DNA from: Acidobacteriota bacterium
GTDB lineage: Bacteria; Acidobacteriota; Polarisedimenticolia; J045
DNA length: 64,000 nucleotides
Direction of reading: 5' to 3'
NCBI GenBank assembly: GCA_030949985.1
Contig: JAUZRX010000023.1
Span: 1-64,000, forward strand
Within the stretch, counting starts at the first letter, position 1; each line of letters starts with the position of its first letter. Shown here piece by piece: positions 6,947 through 16,077 of the stretch. The notes under the pieces were generated by a model that made no database searches, was not told the origin of the DNA, and saw nothing but the letters and a program-made list of their open reading frames with translations. The position numbers and the translations under genes were made by a program.

Positions 6947-8775
6947 CCTTTCGAGGGTCGCCGGCGACCGGATCCCGCGTCGCCGGCGTCGAGGGCTTCC
7001 CGCAGCCGCCGGGCCCGGACCGGTCCGATGGCCCCGCTCAAGGCCTCGAGGGAAGCTTCCCGTACGGCACGGACCGAGCCGAACTGCTCGAGCAGTCGCC
7101 GCGCGGTGACCGGCCCGACTCCCGGCACTTCGGTCAGCTCACTCTTCAGGCGGCTCCGGCGGCGGGCCTTGCGGTGGTGGTGGAGGGCGAAACGGTGGGC
7201 CTCGTCGCGCACCTGCTGGAGCAGGCGCAGCGCCGGTTCCGCCCGATCGAGCAGCAGGGGGGCCGCCTGGTCGGGGAGGAAGATCTCTTCCTCCCGCTTG
7301 GCCAGTCCCGCTGCGGCCAGGGAATCGAGCCCCAGTTCGCTCAGCGCCTGGCGAGCCGCCGCGAGCTGACCGCGCCCGCCGTCGATCAGCACCAGGTCGG
7401 GCAGCCGGCGGCCTTCCCGCAGCAGCCGCCCGTAACGCCGCCGAACCACTTCCCGCAGGGCCTGGTAGTCGTCGCCTCCGACCGCGGTCCGGATTGCGTA
7501 GATGCGGTAGTCCGCCTTTTTCGGCCGGCCGCCCTCGAAGACGACCATCGAGGCCCGGGGCGCTTCTCCCTGGAAATGGCTGATGTCGAAGCCCTCGATG
7601 CGGAAGGGCGCGGCATCCAGGCCGAGCAGGTCCCGCAGGCCCTCGATCGCCTGCACGCCGTGGGCGTGGGGCGAACGGAAGCGCGCTTCGAAGAGCATCT
7701 TGGCGTTGGCCGAGACCAGGTCGAGAAAACGTCGACGCTCTCCGCTGCGCACGGCGGCCAGGCGCACCCGGTGACCGGCGCGGTGGTCCAGGAAACGCTC
7801 GATCAGCTGCCGGTCCGCCGGAAAGCGCGGCAGGACGATCTCCCGGGGCACCTCCTGGTCGGCGTAGAAGCGGGCCAGCAGCAGGTCGTAGAAGCTCTCG
7901 GGCGGAGGCGCCGGATCGAAGGTGAACTCCCGGCGTCCGATCACCCTCCCGCCCCGCATGCGGAACAGCTCCACCGCGGCCTGGTCGCGGACCCGATACT
8001 CCGACCAGAAATCGATGTCTTCGAGTCCCACCGAGGTCATCTGCGGGCGGGAAGCGAGACTCTCGATGGAGGCGATCATGTCCCGCAGTCGCGCCGCCCG
8101 TTCGAAGGCCAGCTCGGCGCTGGCCGCCTCCATCTGGCGCCGCAGAACCGCCACAAGCTCTTCGTTGCGTCCTTCGAGAAAGAGCTTGGCCTCCTCGACC
8201 CGCGCCGCGTACTCGGCCGGATCGGCCTTGCCCGCGCAGGGCGCCAGGCACTGGTCCAGGTGGTAGTAGAGGCACGGTCGCTGGCGTCCGTCGAAGGGCA
8301 GGTGGCAATTGGCGACCTGGAAGAAGCGGGGAATCAGGCGCAGGGTGCGTCGCGCGTGGGACGCGGGCAGGAAGGGCCCGTAGGTCGGATCCTTGCCGGC
8401 CCGCGGTCGTCGTACCAACTGGACCCGGGGAAAGGCTTCGCTGGTGGTCAGGCGCAGGTAGGGGAAGCTCTTGTCATCCCTCAGCAGCACGTTGTAACGC
8501 GGGCGGTGCTCCTTGATCAGGTTGTTTTCCAGGATCAGCGCCTCGACCTCGCTGGAAGTGAGGATCAGGTCCAGGTCCCTGATCTCGGCCACCAGCGCCA
8601 GGGTGCGGGGCGGATGCTGAGCGGAGGGCTGGAAGTAGGAGCGCACCCGGGCACGGAGGGACTTGGCCTTGCCGACGTAGAGCACCCTGCCCTTCCCGTC
8701 CAGAAAGCGGTAGCAGCCCGGACTGTCCGGCAGCCGTGCCAGCTTCTGCTCCAACTCGGGGGACAAGGGTTTCAT
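6943..8775 (-). CDS. uvrC: UvrABC system protein C (excinuclease subunit)
   Basis: 610 aa, full length. It makes the 3' and 5' incisions around UvrB-bound lesions in nucleotide excision repair. The N-terminal GIY-YIG nuclease domain is present (GCYRFLDGKG...VLYVGKAKSLRARVRSYF pattern), then a UVR region around residue 200 (ELAFERAARLRDMI), the RNase H-like domain (FDISHFQGE, LVLIDGG) and a C-terminal helix-hairpin-helix (VPGVGPVTARRLLEQFG). It is the last gene of a lysK-uvrB-uvrC run, 20 bases after uvrB. Confidence 0.96.
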   Translation of the reverse strand: MKPLSPELEQKLARLPDSPGCYRFLDGKGRVLYVGKAKSLRARVRSYFQPSAQHPPRTLALVAEIRDLDLILTSSEVEALILENNLIKEHRPRYNVLLRDDKSFPYLRLTTSEAFPRVQLVRRPRAGKDPTYGPFLPASHARRTLRLIPRFFQVANCHLPFDGRQRPCLYYHLDQCLAPCAGKADPAEYAARVEEAKLFLEGRNEELVAVLRRQMEAASAELAFERAARLRDMIASIESLASRPQMTSVGLEDIDFWSEYRVRDQAAVELFRMRGGRVIGRREFTFDPAPPPESFYDLLLARFYADQEVPREIVLPRFPADRQLIERFLDHRAGHRVRLAAVRSGERRRFLDLVSANAKMLFEARFRSPHAHGVQAIEGLRDLLGLDAAPFRIEGFDISHFQGEAPRASMVVFEGGRPKKADYRIYAIRTAVGGDDYQALREVVRRRYGRLLREGRRLPDLVLIDGGRGQLAAARQALSELGLDSLAAAGLAKREEEIFLPDQAAPLLLDRAEPALRLLQQVRDEAHRFALHHHRKARRRSRLKSELTEVPGVGPVTARRLLEQFGSVRAVREASLEALSGAIGPVRARRLREALDAGDAGSGRRRPSKG

Positions 8776-8795
8776 CGTTTCCTGCTCGCGATTCC

Positions 8796-10796
8796 TCAGC
8801 GCGGCGCCAGGGCTTCTTTCTCGCGCAGTGCCCGGATCCGGTCACGCAACTCCGCGGCCTTCTCGAACTCCATCTTGGAGGCCGCCTCGAACATGTCCCG
8901 CTCCAGTTCCCCGATGGTGCGTACGATCTCCTCGAAGGTCATCGGAGCCCCGTCTTCGGTGGTGGAGGGAACCGTCAGGTAGTCCTTCTCGTAGACCGAC
9001 CCCAGGACTTCATCGATGCGCTTGACGATCGAAGCCGGGGTGATGCCCATCTTCTCGTTCCAGGCCTTCTGGCGCCGGCGTCGGCGTTCGGTCTCGTCGA
9101 TCGCCTGGCGCAGGGCGGGGGTGATCCGGTCGGCGTAGAGGATCACCTTGCCCTCGACGTTGCGGGCCGCGCGGCCGATGGTCTGGATCAGCGCGGTCGC
9201 CGAGCGCAGGTAGCCCTGCTTGTCCGCGTCGAGTACCGCCACCAGGGAGACCTCCGGCAGGTCCAGGCCCTCGCGCAGCAGGTTGACCCCCACCAGCACG
9301 TCGAACTCCCCCGCCCGCAGGTCCCGCAAGATCCGGATCCGGTCGAGGGTCTGCACGTCCGAGTGCAGGTACTCCACCCGAACCCTGTTGTCGCGGAAAT
9401 GCTCGGTGAGTTCTTCGGCCATGCGCTTGGTCAGCGTGGTGACCAGTACCCTCTCGTTGCGTTCCGCGCGGGCGCGCGCCTCGCCCAGCAGATCGTCCAC
9501 CTGCCCTTCGACCGGGCGTAGGATCAACTCCGGGTCGAGCAGGCCCGTGGGCCGCACCACCTGTTCGGCGATTTCCCCACCGGTGAGGTTCAGCTCGTAC
9601 TCCGCGGGGGTGGCTGAGACGAAGATCGTCCGCGGGCGGATCGCTTCCCACTCCTCGAAGGTCAGCGGCCGGTTGTCCATCGCCGAGGGCAGGCGGAACC
9701 CCCATTCCACCAGGGTCTGCTTGCGCGAGCGATCGCCGCGGTACATGGCCCGCACCTGGGGCACCGTCTGGTGGGATTCGTCCACCACCAGCAGGGCGTC
9801 GGGAGGCAGGTAGTCCATCAGCGTGGGAGGAGGCTGCCCCGGCCGGCGGCCGGTGAGGTGCCGGGAGTAGTTCTCGATGCCGTGGCAGTAGCCGGCCTCC
9901 TGGATCATCTCCAGGTCGAATTGGGTGCGCTGGCTCAGGCGCTGGGCCTCGAGCCGCTTGCCCAGGGCGTGCAGCTCGGCCACCCGCGCGTCGAGTTCTT
10001 CGCGGATCGAGCGCATCGCTTCGACCAGCTTTTCCCGGGGTGTGACGTAGTGCGAGTTGGGATACACCGGGAAACGTTCGACTTCTTCGACGGTGACCGC
10101 CCGCAGGGGATCGATGCGCCGCACCCGGTCGATCTCGTCGCCGAAGAACTCCACCCGCAGGGCCGTGTCGTCGTAGGCCGGCCAGATGTCCACCGTATCG
10201 CCCCGCACCCGGAAGGAACCGGGTCGCAGGTCGCCCCCGCTGCGCTGGTACTGGATCTCCACCAGCCGCCGCAGCAGGTGATCCCGGCCTTCCCGCGCGC
10301 CCCGCTCGAGCAGGAGCATCATGCCGTGGTAGGCCTCGGGGGAGCCCAGTCCGTAGATGCAGGAGACCGAGGCGACGATGATCACGTCCCGGCGTTCGAA
10401 AAGCTGCCGCGTGGCCGAATGGCGCATGCGGTCGATCTCCTCGTTGATCGTCGCTTCCTTCTCGATGTAGACGTCCGACTGGGGGATGTAGGCCTCGGGC
10501 TGGTAGTAGTCGTAGTAGGAGACGAAATACTCCACGGCGTTGTGCGGGAAGAACGAGCGAAATTCCTGGTAGAGCTGGGCGGCGAGGGTCTTGTTGTGGG
10601 CCATGACCAGGGTCGGCACCTGGCAGCGCTGGATGACCTGGGCGATGGTGAAGGTCTTGCCGGAGCCGGTGACCCCCAGCAGCACCTGGTCGCGCAAGCC
10701 CTGTTCGAGTCCGCGGCAGAGCTGGTCGATGGCCGCGGGCTGATCCCCCGCGGGTTCGAAGTCGGAGACGATACGGAAACCGGCCTGCCGGCTCAT
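8796..10796 (-). CDS. uvrB: UvrABC system protein B
   Basis: 666 aa, the usual length. It is the DNA-damage-verifying helicase-like subunit that accepts DNA from UvrA and recruits UvrC. Walker A is [10 protein letters not shown] near residue 43. The beta-hairpin region ([12 protein letters not shown]), helicase motifs V/VI ([23 protein letters not shown]) and a C-terminal UVR motif ([14 protein letters not shown]) that pairs with UvrC are all present. It sits directly upstream of uvrC, so the two incision partners are co-transcribed. uvrA is not in the window. Confidence 0.97.
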   Translation of the reverse strand: MSRQAGFRIVSDFEPAGDQPAAIDQLCRGLEQGLRDQVLLGVTGSGKTFTIAQVIQRCQVPTLVMAHNKTLAAQLYQEFRSFFPHNAVEYFVSYYDYYQPEAYIPQSDVYIEKEATINEEIDRMRHSATRQLFERRDVIIVASVSCIYGLGSPEAYHGMMLLLERGAREGRDHLLRRLVEIQYQRSGGDLRPGSFRVRGDTVDIWPAYDDTALRVEFFGDEIDRVRRIDPLRAVTVEEVERFPVYPNSHYVTPREKLVEAMRSIREELDARVAELHALGKRLEAQRLSQRTQFDLEMIQEAGYCHGIENYSRHLTGRRPGQPPPTLMDYLPPDALLVVDESHQTVPQVRAMYRGDRSRKQTLVEWGFRLPSAMDNRPLTFEEWEAIRPRTIFVSATPAEYELNLTGGEIAEQVVRPTGLLDPELILRPVEGQVDDLLGEARARAERNERVLVTTLTKRMAEELTEHFRDNRVRVEYLHSDVQTLDRIRILRDLRAGEFDVLVGVNLLREGLDLPEVSLVAVLDADKQGYLRSATALIQTIGRAARNVEGKVILYADRITPALRQAIDETERRRRRQKAWNEKMGITPASIVKRIDEVLGSVYEKDYLTVPSTTEDGAPMTFEEIVRTIGELERDMFEAASKMEFEKAAELRDRIRALREKEALAPR

Positions 10797-10803
10797 CGCC
10801 AGC

Positions 10804-12360
10804 TCAGGATCCCGCCGCCTCGGCCAGGCGCCGGGCCACCTGGCGCGGTCCGAGGGCAGCGATGAAATGCCCCGCCCGCGGGCCCCTGTCCCGGTCGATC
10901 AGCGCCCGGTAGACGGCCTTGAAACCCTCACCCACTCCGGGGCCGTCTTCCGCCCCGCCCAGCTCGCGGATCGTCGCCTGGATGGCCTCGGGGTCGTCGA
11001 GGGATTCGAGGGCCTCGGCCAGGCGCCCGAGCAGCCGCTTCTGGCTCTCGCTGAGTTCCGCCACGGAAGCCGGCAAGGTGGCGCAGACGCTGACCTTCAC
11101 TTCCTCCGGCGCGAAAGACTCGAGCCAGCGGCGGACCATTTCGAGCCGGCGGGCCAGGGCCGAGGGTTCGAGATCGCGATAGCCTCCCCGCTCGAGGATC
11201 TCCCGGGCCCGGTCCGGATCGAAATCCGCGATTTGACCGACCAGCACCAGGTGCCTCCAGGGTACGCCCAGCCGCTCCACGTCCGCGGCGGTGGAGAGTT
11301 CCAGGGCCCGGTTGGGTGGGCCGCCCTCGGCGCCCCGGTCGACCTCGTCGGCCACCCGCAGCAGCGGCAGGCCGGGGTCGAAGCGAATCGCCCGGGTCGG
11401 GCGGGCCTTGAGCACGACGTAGCGCAGCACTTCCGGGGGCACCGCTTCGAGCAGCCGGGAAGGCTCGAGCACGTTGCCCCGGCTGGCGGACATGTCCCCC
11501 TGCCCCTTGAGGGCGATCCACTCGTAGACGATGGGGAACGGCGGCTCCATGTCGAAGACCTCACGGGCCAGCCGCTTGCCGCTGTCGTAACTCCCTCCGC
11601 GGGAGGCGTGATCCTTGCCGAAGGGTTCGACGCTGACCCCCAGCGCCTTCCAGCGGGCCGGCCAGTCGACTCTCCAGGTCAGCTTGCCCCCCTCGGTGAC
11701 CCGGCGGACGTGCTCGGCCCCGCTCTCCGTCACGCGGAAGCGGATCCAGCCCTCCCGGCGGTCGAAATCGAGCACTCGAGCCGCGCAGATGCGCCCGCTG
11801 TCGGGATCCCGCGGGTTCCAGGGGGACCACTCGGGGGGCACCGTCTTGCCGGTCACCTCTTCGAGGATCCGGGCGATGGTGTCCCGTTTCTCGAGAGCGG
11901 TGAAGACCACGTCGTTCATCTGCCCCGAGCCGTAGAACTCGGAGGCCGGGCGGATGTCGGCATCGACACCGAGGGTTTCGAGGGCGTCGAGGAAGGGGGC
12001 GAGGAAATGCTGGTCGTATCGTCCCTGCCCGTCGGGGCCCGGCAGGGCGACCAGGGGAAAGCCCACCTTGTCGGCGAAGATCTCGGGATCCAGGAAGGGA
12101 TAGACCTTCCTCAGCGGATCGAGGTTGTCCACGATGAAGACCAGCCGCGCGTCCTGTCCCTGATCGCGGAGGGCCCGTGTCACGGCGTCGCCGGTGAGGA
12201 TCTCTCTCAGGTGGCCCACGTGGAAGGGGCCGGAGGGTGAGATGCCCGTGCAGACCACGAAGGGACCGCTGCCGGTAGCGGCGATCTGGCTGGCCGCTCG
12301 ATCCGCCCAGTGGCTCTCGCCGCCCGCCGAGGCCTGTTCTTTGGTGTTAGGCTCTGTCAT
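10804..12360 (-). CDS. lysK: Lysyl-tRNA synthetase, class I
   Basis: 518 aa. It charges tRNA-Lys using a Rossmann-type catalytic domain, as in archaea, spirochaetes and scattered bacteria, instead of the common class II LysS. The HIGH-type motif is [10 protein letters not shown] near residue 43 and the KMSKS-type motif is GDMSASRGN near residue 285. The C-terminal region is the helical anticodon-binding domain of this class. The ATG is preceded by GAGGGCAGG. A longer upstream frame exists but lacks family similarity and runs into the divergent fbp gene. It is the first gene of the uvrB-uvrC run, seven bases before uvrB. Confidence 0.93.
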   Translation of the reverse strand: MTEPNTKEQASAGGESHWADRAASQIAATGSGPFVVCTGISPSGPFHVGHLREILTGDAVTRALRDQGQDARLVFIVDNLDPLRKVYPFLDPEIFADKVGFPLVALPGPDGQGRYDQHFLAPFLDALETLGVDADIRPASEFYGSGQMNDVVFTALEKRDTIARILEEVTGKTVPPEWSPWNPRDPDSGRICAARVLDFDRREGWIRFRVTESGAEHVRRVTEGGKLTWRVDWPARWKALGVSVEPFGKDHASRGGSYDSGKRLAREVFDMEPPFPIVYEWIALKGQGDMSASRGNVLEPSRLLEAVPPEVLRYVVLKARPTRAIRFDPGLPLLRVADEVDRGAEGGPPNRALELSTAADVERLGVPWRHLVLVGQIADFDPDRAREILERGGYRDLEPSALARRLEMVRRWLESFAPEEVKVSVCATLPASVAELSESQKRLLGRLAEALESLDDPEAIQATIRELGGAEDGPGVGEGFKAVYRALIDRDRGPRAGHFIAALGPRQVARRLAEAAGS

Positions 12361-12457
12361 CCTGCCCTCGACCCGCGCCGCCCTGCGCGGCTGCGGGAGA
12401 CTGTCGGCAAAGATTAACCTCAAACCGGCGGCGTTGCCCCGGTGGAGTTCCCAGAGC

Positions 12458-13462
12458 ATGCAACGACAGCCGCTGACCCTCATCGAGCACATCACCCGCG
12501 CCCAGGCCAGTTTTCCCGACGCCACCGGCGACTTCACCCAGCTGATGGAGGCCATCGCCCTGGCCTGCAAGCTGGTCGCCAGGGAGGTCAACAAGGCCGG
12601 CGTGGGCCAGCTGCTGGGCCTGGCGGGCCGGCGCAACGTCCAGGGTGAACAGGTGGCCCGGCTCGACGAGTTCGCCAACGACACCCTGGTCCACACCCTC
12701 TCGCGCACCGGTGTGGTCTGCGCCCTGGGCTCCGAGGAGTTGGCCGTTCCGATTCTGCTTCCCGGCAGCGTTTCCGAGGGCAAGTACGCCGTGCTCTTCG
12801 ATCCCCTCGATGGTTCCTCCAACATCGACCTGGCGATGCCCGTGGGGACCATTTTCGGGGTCTACCGCCGCAGCAGCCAGGCGGGACGGCTCGGCGAGGT
12901 GAGCGACCTGCTGCAGCCGGCCCGGGCGCTGATCGCCGCGGGTTACGCGGTCTACGGCTCGAGCACGGTCTTCGTCTACACCACCGGCGAGGGGGTCCAT
13001 GGGTTCACCCTCGATCCGAGCATCGGCGAGTTTCTGCTCTCGCATCCCGACATCCGCGTGCCGGAGCGGGGTTCGATCCTCTCGATCAACATCGCCAACC
13101 GCCCGGGCTGGGACTCGGCGACCACCCGCGCCGTCGACCGCTGGCTCGGCCGCGGTGGCGGTCTGACCTCTCGTTACGTGGGCAGCCTGGTGGCCGACGC
13201 TCACCGCGCCCTGCTCCGCGGCGGGCTCTTCGCCTACCCCGCCGATACCAGTCACCCGGAAGGCAAGCTGCGGCTGCTTTACGAGGCCGGGCCGATGGCG
13301 CTGCTTTTCGAGAAGGCCGGCGGCGCAGCCGGCGACGGTCGCCGGTCGATCCTCGACATTCAGCCCCGGGATCTGCACGACAGGACTCCGCTGATTCTCG
13401 CGGGAAAAGCCGATTACGAGCTCTGGCGGGACGCTCTGGGTGAAGACGACGAGAGCCGGTAG
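12458..13462 (+). CDS. fbp: Fructose-1,6-bisphosphatase, class I
   Basis: 334 aa, typical for bacterial FBPase I. It hydrolyses fructose-1,6-bisphosphate in gluconeogenesis or carbon fixation. Visible motifs are GSEEL, the metal-binding DPLDGSSNID, GYAVYGSSTVFVYTTG and the C-terminal KLRLLYEAGPMALLFEKAGG. The ATG has a weak GGAG about 11 bases upstream. The gene is divergent from lysK with a 97-base spacer. Confidence 0.95.
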   Translation: MQRQPLTLIEHITRAQASFPDATGDFTQLMEAIALACKLVAREVNKAGVGQLLGLAGRRNVQGEQVARLDEFANDTLVHTLSRTGVVCALGSEELAVPILLPGSVSEGKYAVLFDPLDGSSNIDLAMPVGTIFGVYRRSSQAGRLGEVSDLLQPARALIAAGYAVYGSSTVFVYTTGEGVHGFTLDPSIGEFLLSHPDIRVPERGSILSINIANRPGWDSATTRAVDRWLGRGGGLTSRYVGSLVADAHRALLRGGLFAYPADTSHPEGKLRLLYEAGPMALLFEKAGGAAGDGRRSILDIQPRDLHDRTPLILAGKADYELWRDALGEDDESR

Positions 13463-13483
13463 GCAGGCCAAACACAAAAGAAC

Positions 13484-13513
13484 TTGAAGTCAGGCGGACC
13501 CTTGTGGTAGCTA
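13484..13513 (+). promoter_or_regulatory. Promoter of the HTH/coiled-coil gene
   Basis: TTGAAG, an 18-base spacer, then TAGCTA. It sits just after fbp and would give a leader of roughly 90 bases. The leader contains a GGGCCGC/GCGGCCC stem with a 6-base loop. Its placement argues against the in-frame GTG at 13504 being the real start of the downstream gene. Confidence 0.45.
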
Positions 13514-13608
13514 AGGGGGCGAAGGGCCGCGACGAAGCGGCCCGGGTGTTGGGAAATGGGAGGTATTGGGTGACGGCCTCGGAACCGCGGGGAGTGGAGC
13601 ATCCCTTG

Positions 13609-14229
13609 ATGACGCTGCGACAGGCAGCCGAGAAAACAGGACTTTCAGCCACCACCTTGCGCCGCTACATCAAGGCGGGACGTTTGCGGGCGCGGCTGAT
13701 TCCGGGGCGTTACGGCCCCGAGTACGTCGTCGATGACGACGACCTCCACGCAGCGGGCCTCGACGGCCGCGCTGGGGGCGACAACGAAGAGAACGGGGCC
13801 GTGGTCCGGAGTGCCGGCAACGGCGATACCGGCGTTCGCACGGTTTCGGCCCAGGACATGGTGCCGGGCCTGCTCTATCGCGAATTGATGATGAAGCACG
13901 AGCACCTGCTGGTGCAGTACGGCATGCTTCGCGTCTCCGGCCGCCAGCTCTACGAGGTGCGCCAAGCCGCCGAACAGAAGGCCGAGCAGGCCCGCCAGGC
14001 CGCCGCCGAGCTGCGCCGCACCCGGGACCGCCACGCCCGGGAGATCGGGGGGTTGAAGACCGAGTTGCGCCGCGCCGAGTTGGCGCTCGCCGAGCGGGAA
14101 GAGCGCATCCGCGAACTCGAACGGCGGGTCGCCCAGCTCGAGATGCAGCTCCGCAACCAGCTCACGGCGCGCCAGATGGACGAGCATTTCAGCCGACGGC
14201 TGAAAGACGCGCCTTCGACGGAGCACTGA
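13609..14229 (+). CDS. MerR/excisionase-like HTH protein with long C-terminal coiled coil
   Basis: 206 aa from the ATG with GGAG ten bases upstream. Residues 1-50 are a winged-HTH of the MerR or helix-turn-helix_17 type (TLRQAAEKTGLSATTLRRYIKAGRLRA pattern). A Gly/Asn/Asp-rich linker follows, and residues about 105-195 form a strongly charged heptad-repeat coiled coil (many Glu/Arg, Leu at regular intervals). DNA binding plus oligomerisation suggests a regulator or chromosome-associated protein. There is no effector domain and I recognise no specific family. It stands alone between fbp and a convergent methyltransferase gene. Confidence 0.65.
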   Translation: MTLRQAAEKTGLSATTLRRYIKAGRLRARLIPGRYGPEYVVDDDDLHAAGLDGRAGGDNEENGAVVRSAGNGDTGVRTVSAQDMVPGLLYRELMMKHEHLLVQYGMLRVSGRQLYEVRQAAEQKAEQARQAAAELRRTRDRHAREIGGLKTELRRAELALAEREERIRELERRVAQLEMQLRNQLTARQMDEHFSRRLKDAPSTEH

Positions 14230-14283
14230 CGCCGCCCCGGCCCGCCCGCCGGGAGGCGCCCGGCCCCGTGACCGGTGCCGGTG

Positions 14284-14919
14284 CTAGTGGGCGGGTGTCG
14301 GCTTCTTTTCGAAGACCAGCAGGCGCCAGAGCTTGAGCATGTTGACCCGGCGGTCGTCGACCTTCTCGAGGTCGTCGAGGCCGAGGACCGATTCCACCGG
14401 CAGATCGAGGCGGAATCCCATGTGCTGGGTGAGGGGCGTCAACTTCTGCTCGAGCCAGTGGCCGAAGCGGTGCCGGCTGCCGAAGTGGTTGACGATGACC
14501 ACCTTGCCCCCGGGCCGGCAGACGCGGCCCATCTCGGCGACCACCTCCCGCGGGTGGGGCACCACCGAGATCACGTAGGGCGCGTAGACGAAATCGAAAG
14601 CATTGTCGGGGAAGGCCATCTGCGTGGCGTCCATCAGCCCGAGATGGATCCTCGCGCCCCCCTCGGCGACCCGCCGGCGCCGGCGGGCCTCCTCGAGCAT
14701 GGAACTCGACAGGTCGATCCCCACCACGCGGACCCCGCTGGGATAGAGCGGCAGATTCAGCCCCGTCCCGACCCCCACCTCGAGCACCCTGTCACCCTGG
14801 CGGAAGTCCATCGCTCCGATGGACTCGACCCTTCCCGGCTGGAAAACCTGGTTGAAGACGATGTCATACAGCCCGGCGAAACGGTCGTAGAACCTGCCGA
14901 CAGCGGCCACGTCCATCAC
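14284..14919 (-). CDS. SAM-dependent methyltransferase, PmtA/UbiE-like
   Basis: 211 aa, class I Rossmann methyltransferase. Motif I is VLEVGVGTGLNLPLYP, followed by VVGIDLSSSMLEEA, then MDATQMAFPDNAFDFVYAPYVI and RVCRPGGKVVIVNHF. The opening (RFYDRFAGLYDIVFNQVFQPGR) resembles Rhodobacter-type phosphatidylethanolamine N-methyltransferases, so phospholipid headgroup methylation is the best guess. UbiE-like quinone methylation is an alternative. It is followed on the same strand, upstream, by the K+ channel gene with a short gap. Confidence 0.75.
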   Translation of the reverse strand: MMDVAAVGRFYDRFAGLYDIVFNQVFQPGRVESIGAMDFRQGDRVLEVGVGTGLNLPLYPSGVRVVGIDLSSSMLEEARRRRRVAEGGARIHLGLMDATQMAFPDNAFDFVYAPYVISVVPHPREVVAEMGRVCRPGGKVVIVNHFGSRHRFGHWLEQKLTPLTQHMGFRLDLPVESVLGLDDLEKVDDRRVNMLKLWRLLVFEKKPTPAH

Positions 14920-14953
14920 GGTCCTCCCATCGCGGAGTCCAGGAAAAGATCGT

Positions 14954-15970
14954 TCACTCCCCCGCCCCCGCGGCCAGCCGTGAGAGCCGGTCCAGGGCGG
15001 AAGGACGTCCCATGGCGATCAGGACGTCTCCAGCCTCGATCGGCTCGTCGGGAGAGGGGTTGAAGAGCTTCTCACCGGCCGCTTTGAGGATGGCGGTGAT
15101 GATGATATCAAGTTCCCGCCGGATCGGGCTATCCCTCAGGGCGGTGCCCACCAGCGAGGACTCCCGGCCCACCTCCACCTGCTCGAGGTGGATGTCGATG
15201 CCGACCCCCTGGGAGATGGCGTCGATGAAATCCACGACCTGGGGCCGGAGCATCACCTGGGCGATCAGCAGGCCGCCCCGCTCGTAGGGGTTGAGCACCC
15301 TGTCGGCTCCCGCGGCCAGCAGTTTGCGCGCCGAGCGGTCTTCGCTGCAGCGGGCGACGATCAGCAGTTCGGGATTGAGGGAACGGGCGGCGAGGACGGT
15401 GTAAATGTTCTCGGCATCCGAGCCCAGGGCGGTGACCAGCCCGCGGGCGCGCTCGATCCCCGCCTGGCGAAGGACATCGTCGTCGGTGGCGTCGCCCACG
15501 ACCCAGGGCGCCGGCTGGGGCGTCGGGGCGTCTTCCCGGTTGACCACCACGTAGGATCCGCCGTGCTCGCGGATCTGTTGGCAGACCGCCTGGCCCACGC
15601 GGCCGTAACCGCAGACGATGTAATGCTGGGACATGCGCTGGATCCTCCGCAGGGTGCGCCGGCGCCAGAACATCCGGCCCCGGACGACGGCCTCGGAAAG
15701 GCTGCCCAGGATGTAGATCACCAGGCCCGTGCCCACCAGGATCAGGACGATGGCCACCACCTGGCCTGCCGGCGTCAGGGGGTGCACCTCGGCGAAACCC
15801 ACCGTGGTGACCGTGATCACCGACATGTAGAAGGCGTCCAGCAGGGTCCAGGTGGGCCCGCCGGCGATCTTGAAGGCGATGGTGCCGGCTGCGAGCAGGC
15901 TGCCCACCGCCAGGGCGGCGGCGAGCAGGGGATGCCCGAGATAGATGTGTGGCAGGCCTGTGCGTTTCAC
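14954..15970 (-). CDS. Potassium channel with RCK (TrkA-N/TrkA-C) domains
   Basis: 338 aa. Two transmembrane helices (about 13-33 and 66-90) flank a pore loop with the selectivity filter TTVGF at 55-59. Residues from about 115 form a TrkA-N Rossmann domain (IVCGYGRVGQAV), and the last 80 are TrkA-C-like. This is the MthK-type arrangement: an inner-membrane K+ channel gated by ligand binding to the RCK ring. The filter has F in place of the common Y (TVGY), which is frequent in prokaryotic channels. The start is GTG without a clear ribosome site. Confidence 0.88.
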   Translation of the reverse strand: MKRTGLPHIYLGHPLLAAALAVGSLLAAGTIAFKIAGGPTWTLLDAFYMSVITVTTVGFAEVHPLTPAGQVVAIVLILVGTGLVIYILGSLSEAVVRGRMFWRRRTLRRIQRMSQHYIVCGYGRVGQAVCQQIREHGGSYVVVNREDAPTPQPAPWVVGDATDDDVLRQAGIERARGLVTALGSDAENIYTVLAARSLNPELLIVARCSEDRSARKLLAAGADRVLNPYERGGLLIAQVMLRPQVVDFIDAISQGVGIDIHLEQVEVGRESSLVGTALRDSPIRRELDIIITAILKAAGEKLFNPSPDEPIEAGDVLIAMGRPSALDRLSRLAAGAGE

Positions 15971-15978
15971 GTCGCGGG

Positions 15979-16007
15979 ATCATAGCCTCCCGCGCCCCTC
16001 GGGAAAA
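15979..16007 (-). promoter_or_regulatory. Promoter of the K+ channel gene (possibly near-leaderless)
   Basis: Minus strand: TATGAT ends nine bases before the GTG start, with TTTTCC 17 bases upstream as a weak -35. Transcription would begin within a few bases of the start codon, and no ribosome site is visible, so the mRNA may be leaderless. Confidence 0.4.
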
Positions 16008-16024
16008 CCCGCGGACCCCGGGAA

Positions 16025-16054
16025 TGTGCCCGGGACCGGGGAAGTCCCTATAAT
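16025..16054 (+). promoter_or_regulatory. Promoter of the Mrp ATPase gene
   Basis: A perfect TATAAT -10 lies about 24 bases before the ATG; the -35 region is poor (TGTGCC or GTGCCC at 17-18 bases). The following AAGGAG sits seven bases before the start. The site lies back-to-back with the channel promoter. Confidence 0.55.
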
Positions 16055-16077
16055 CCGGTTCTTCCAAGGAGCTAGCC

